Source: Ulvibacterium sp039819225 (GTDB taxonomy: Bacteria > Bacteroidota > Bacteroidia > Flavobacteriales > Flavobacteriaceae). Taken from it: a stretch of 7,767 nt of DNA. A program made the translations under genes and the position numbers. Positions 6,337-7,767 of the stretch are shown in pieces. The stretch is taken from NCBI GenBank assembly GCA_039819225.1, contig JBCBSN010000216.1, positions 1 to 7,767 of the forward strand. Reading direction: 5' to 3'. The first letter of the stretch is position 1; each line of letters begins with the position of its first letter. Below the pieces are notes generated by a model. The model searched no databases and was not told the origin of the DNA. It worked only from the letters and a program-made list of their open reading frames with translations.

Positions 6337-7001
6337 GCAACTTTAGTAAAATAGAGAAGAAAGCTCCCGTCCTCATTTCGGTGCTTTTGAGCTACCTTTA
6401 AGCCTTTAATGTCCTTATAGTCCTCCCAAGTCGTGGCTAGTGAAGGTTCAAGTGCGTTGCCCTTTCGGAAGACCCATTCTTCTATCAACATGTCTTCCCC
6501 AAAGTAAAAATCATAGGCGTCCCCAGGGGTGTACCCTCCCTTGGAACCGTAGAGGACCGTAAGTTTTTGCAGGGGTTTATTGCTTATGGGGGCCACCACA
6601 TTTTTTTCGTGGGTCAATTGAAGGTTATCCTTGTCCCATAAAAGATTGATAGGTGCCATTAGCCAATATTTATCATTGATAAAGCCCGAATTTATTTTAT
6701 GGGAAACACTATCCATAGCCTTTCTACTGTAGGTAATGGTATCCGATCCAGAAATGGAAGTTACCTGGTTCACCTTGGGTTTCCATATCCATGTTCGCTG
6801 AAAATGACTACTGTCCTTATCTACGTTAAAGGTAAATTGGAGCTCCGTTACCTTGCCCCATTCCCCATAGCCATGGGCAAAGGCCAATTTTTCCAAAATT
6901 GAACTTTTTTCCCGTACCTCCTCATGAACCCTCATTTTTTGTTGCTTGCATCCCACAGCAAAACATAAGACCAACGTCAACACCCCAAAGATTCGCTTCA
7001 T
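6321..7001 (-). CDS. small lipoprotein of unknown function
   Basis: 226 residues, not recognised as a named family. The N-terminus is a lipoprotein signal peptide: MKRI, a hydrophobic stretch FGVLTLVLCFAV, and a lipobox ending in VGC with the lipidation cysteine at 18, followed by KQQK. It is therefore expected to be lipid-anchored in the envelope. The mature part contains many alternating strands (ELQFTFNVDKDS, RTWIWKPKVNQVT, LQKLTVLYG, YDFYFGEDMLIEEWVFRKG, KVAQKHRNEDGSFLLYFTKV). This is compatible with a LolA/LppX-like half-barrel that binds a hydrophobic ligand, but that is only a guess from the strand pattern. No catalytic motif is visible. The start at 6999-7001 lies 13 nt from a perfect -7 box. 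The gene is alone on this strand, converging on the transporter gene and diverging from clpP. Confidence 0.85.
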   Translation of the reverse strand: MKRIFGVLTLVLCFAVGCKQQKMRVHEEVREKSSILEKLAFAHGYGEWGKVTELQFTFNVDKDSSHFQRTWIWKPKVNQVTSISGSDTITYSRKAMDSVSHKINSGFINDKYWLMAPINLLWDKDNLQLTHEKNVVAPISNKPLQKLTVLYGSKGGYTPGDAYDFYFGEDMLIEEWVFRKGNALEPSLATTWEDYKDIKGLKVAQKHRNEDGSFLLYFTKVAVKVQ

Positions 7002-7014
7002 AAATCCGTTTTTT

Positions 7015-7022
7015 CAAAGATA
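7015..7022 (-). promoter_or_regulatory. -7 promoter box (TATCTTTG) of the lipoprotein gene
   Basis: On the minus strand this reads TATCTTTG, a perfect TAnnTTTG, 13 nt from the ATG. That is the same spacing as in the methyltransferase gene. A TTTG (minus strand, 7047-7050) could be the -33 element, but the 24-nt spacer is longer than usual. Confidence 0.5.
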
Positions 7023-7085
7023 ATCCGTTTTTTTAGATGGAATATGCAAACAGCTATTGCGGGTGGGGATTCCCGATTATTTGAT

Positions 7086-7093
7086 TAATTTTA
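7086..7093 (+). promoter_or_regulatory. possible -7 promoter box (TAATTTTA) of clpP
   Basis: TAATTTTA matches TAnnTTTG except at the last base and lies 21 nt before the clpP ATG. ATTATTTG (7076-7083) is an equally imperfect alternative. No convincing -33 element was found for either. Confidence 0.25.
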
Positions 7094-7114
7094 CCGTTTT
7101 ACAAGATAATTCAA

Positions 7115-7663
7115 ATGAGTTCAAAAAAAGGAAAAGTACAAGAAGCAATACAGGAAAAATTATTGGAGGAACGTAAAATTTTCCTCTGGGGCATGGTAGA
7201 CGACGACTCTGCCAAACATGTCATAGACCGTTTGCTGTATCTCGATTTACAGGGCAACAAGGAAATACAGTTGATTATTAACAGCCCCGGGGGCTATGTC
7301 ACCTCCGGTTTTGCTATCTATGATACCATAAAGCAGATTAAAAGCCCCGTGTCCACGGTATGCTCCGGTTTTGCAGCCTCCATGGGGTCTCTTTTGCTTT
7401 CTGTAGGCAAGAAAGGCAGGCGTTTTATACAACCCCATGCCCGGGTAATGATTCATCAACCGAGCGGTGGCGCCCGTGGGCAGGCTTCCAATATTGAGAT
7501 ACAGGCCAAGGAAATTATAAAGACCAAGGAATTGAGTGCTCAAATATTGGCGGACAACTGCGGACAACCTTTTGATAAGGTCATGAAGGATTTTGACCGG
7601 GATTATTGGATGGGTGCCGAGGAATCCGTTGAATATGGCATTGTAGACGGGATCTTGGAATAA
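7115..7663 (+). CDS. clpP: ClpP-type serine protease subunit (short, second-type flavobacterial ClpP)
   Basis: 182 residues. ClpP forms a barrel of two heptameric rings that degrades proteins fed in by a Clp ATPase in the cytosol. The catalytic triad is intact by alignment to E. coli ClpP: Ser89 in GFAASMGS, His114 in MIHQPSGG, and Asp163 in FDRDYW. The oxyanion and strand region INSPGGYVTSGFAIYD (55-70) and the handle region rich in Gln, Glu and Lys (122-145) are present. Compared with canonical ClpP the N-terminus is short and charged (MSSKKGKVQEAIQEK, only 21 residues before IFLW), with no propeptide and no typical hydrophobic axial-loop sequence. Flavobacteria commonly carry a longer ClpP beside tig and clpX as well as a stand-alone copy like this one; here no tig or clpX is adjacent. 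The ATG at 7115 follows an A-rich stretch without a Shine-Dalgarno sequence. A strong stem-loop follows. Confidence 0.95.
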   Translation: MSSKKGKVQEAIQEKLLEERKIFLWGMVDDDSAKHVIDRLLYLDLQGNKEIQLIINSPGGYVTSGFAIYDTIKQIKSPVSTVCSGFAASMGSLLLSVGKKGRRFIQPHARVMIHQPSGGARGQASNIEIQAKEIIKTKELSAQILADNCGQPFDKVMKDFDRDYWMGAEESVEYGIVDGILE

Positions 7664-7719
7664 GAATTCAATGCCCAAGTGTTAGGGAAATAACCGCTAA
7701 CCTTCCGAAAAAGGAATAA

Positions 7720-7754
7720 AAAAGTCCTTCGCGAATCTGATGTGAAGGACTTTT
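7720..7754. terminator. strong bidirectional intrinsic terminator after clpP
   Basis: AAAAGTCCTTC (7720-7730) pairs perfectly with GAAGGACTTTT (7744-7754) over 11 bp. Three further inner pairs, two of them G-T, leave a 7-nt loop. The plus-strand transcript has a run of four T, and the minus-strand transcript a run of six T before ATTCC. It could therefore also stop a gene entering from the right. Confidence 0.85.
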
Positions 7755-7767
7755 GGATATATATAGA

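Noticed and set aside
7664..7719. Short inverted repeats (GTTAG/CTAAC and TTCC/GGAA) between the clpP stop and the terminator
   Set aside because: Four- to five-base stems are expected by chance at this length; the adjacent 11-bp stem at 7720-7754 explains termination.

Overview
The window looks like ordinary chromosome from a marine member of the Bacteroidota, most likely family Flavobacteriaceae. The evidence is the gene content (flavobacterial TatA, kynureninase, a short second-type ClpP, a gluzincin aminopeptidase), the near absence of Shine-Dalgarno sequences, and several perfect copies of the Bacteroidota -7 promoter box TAnnTTTG just before start codons. No tRNA, rRNA, CRISPR array or transposase gene was seen.

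Layout, left to right. A 5'-truncated M1-family zinc metallopeptidase (+) enters from the left edge. After about 210 bp without a convincing gene comes tatA (+), apparently read from a leaderless mRNA. A 163-bp near-complete palindrome follows, then a PAP2-family phosphatase (+). The PAP2 gene overlaps by 35 bp, tail to tail, a class I SAM-dependent O-methyltransferase (-). The methyltransferase is divergent from kynureninase (kynU, +), and each of the two has its own TATTTTTG box. A second, unrelated 161-bp palindrome (MITE-like, flanked by TTA direct repeats) sits between kynU and a YbjJ-like MFS transporter (+). The transporter converges on a small lipoprotein gene (-). That lipoprotein is divergent from a stand-alone clpP (+), which is followed by a strong stem-loop terminator at the right edge.

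The genes do not form one pathway. They are housekeeping or single-function units: protein export, lipid phosphate metabolism, methyl transfer, tryptophan/kynurenine catabolism, uptake or efflux, cell envelope, and proteolysis. The most noteworthy structures are the two palindromic elements. Both are about 160 bp, both fold on themselves over nearly their full length, and both end 3-4 nt before the start codon of a membrane-protein gene. Removing the first would leave tatA and the PAP2 gene 8 nt apart, so it appears to have split an operon. Removing the second would leave a short conventional leader for the transporter. No clearly new multi-gene system is visible.
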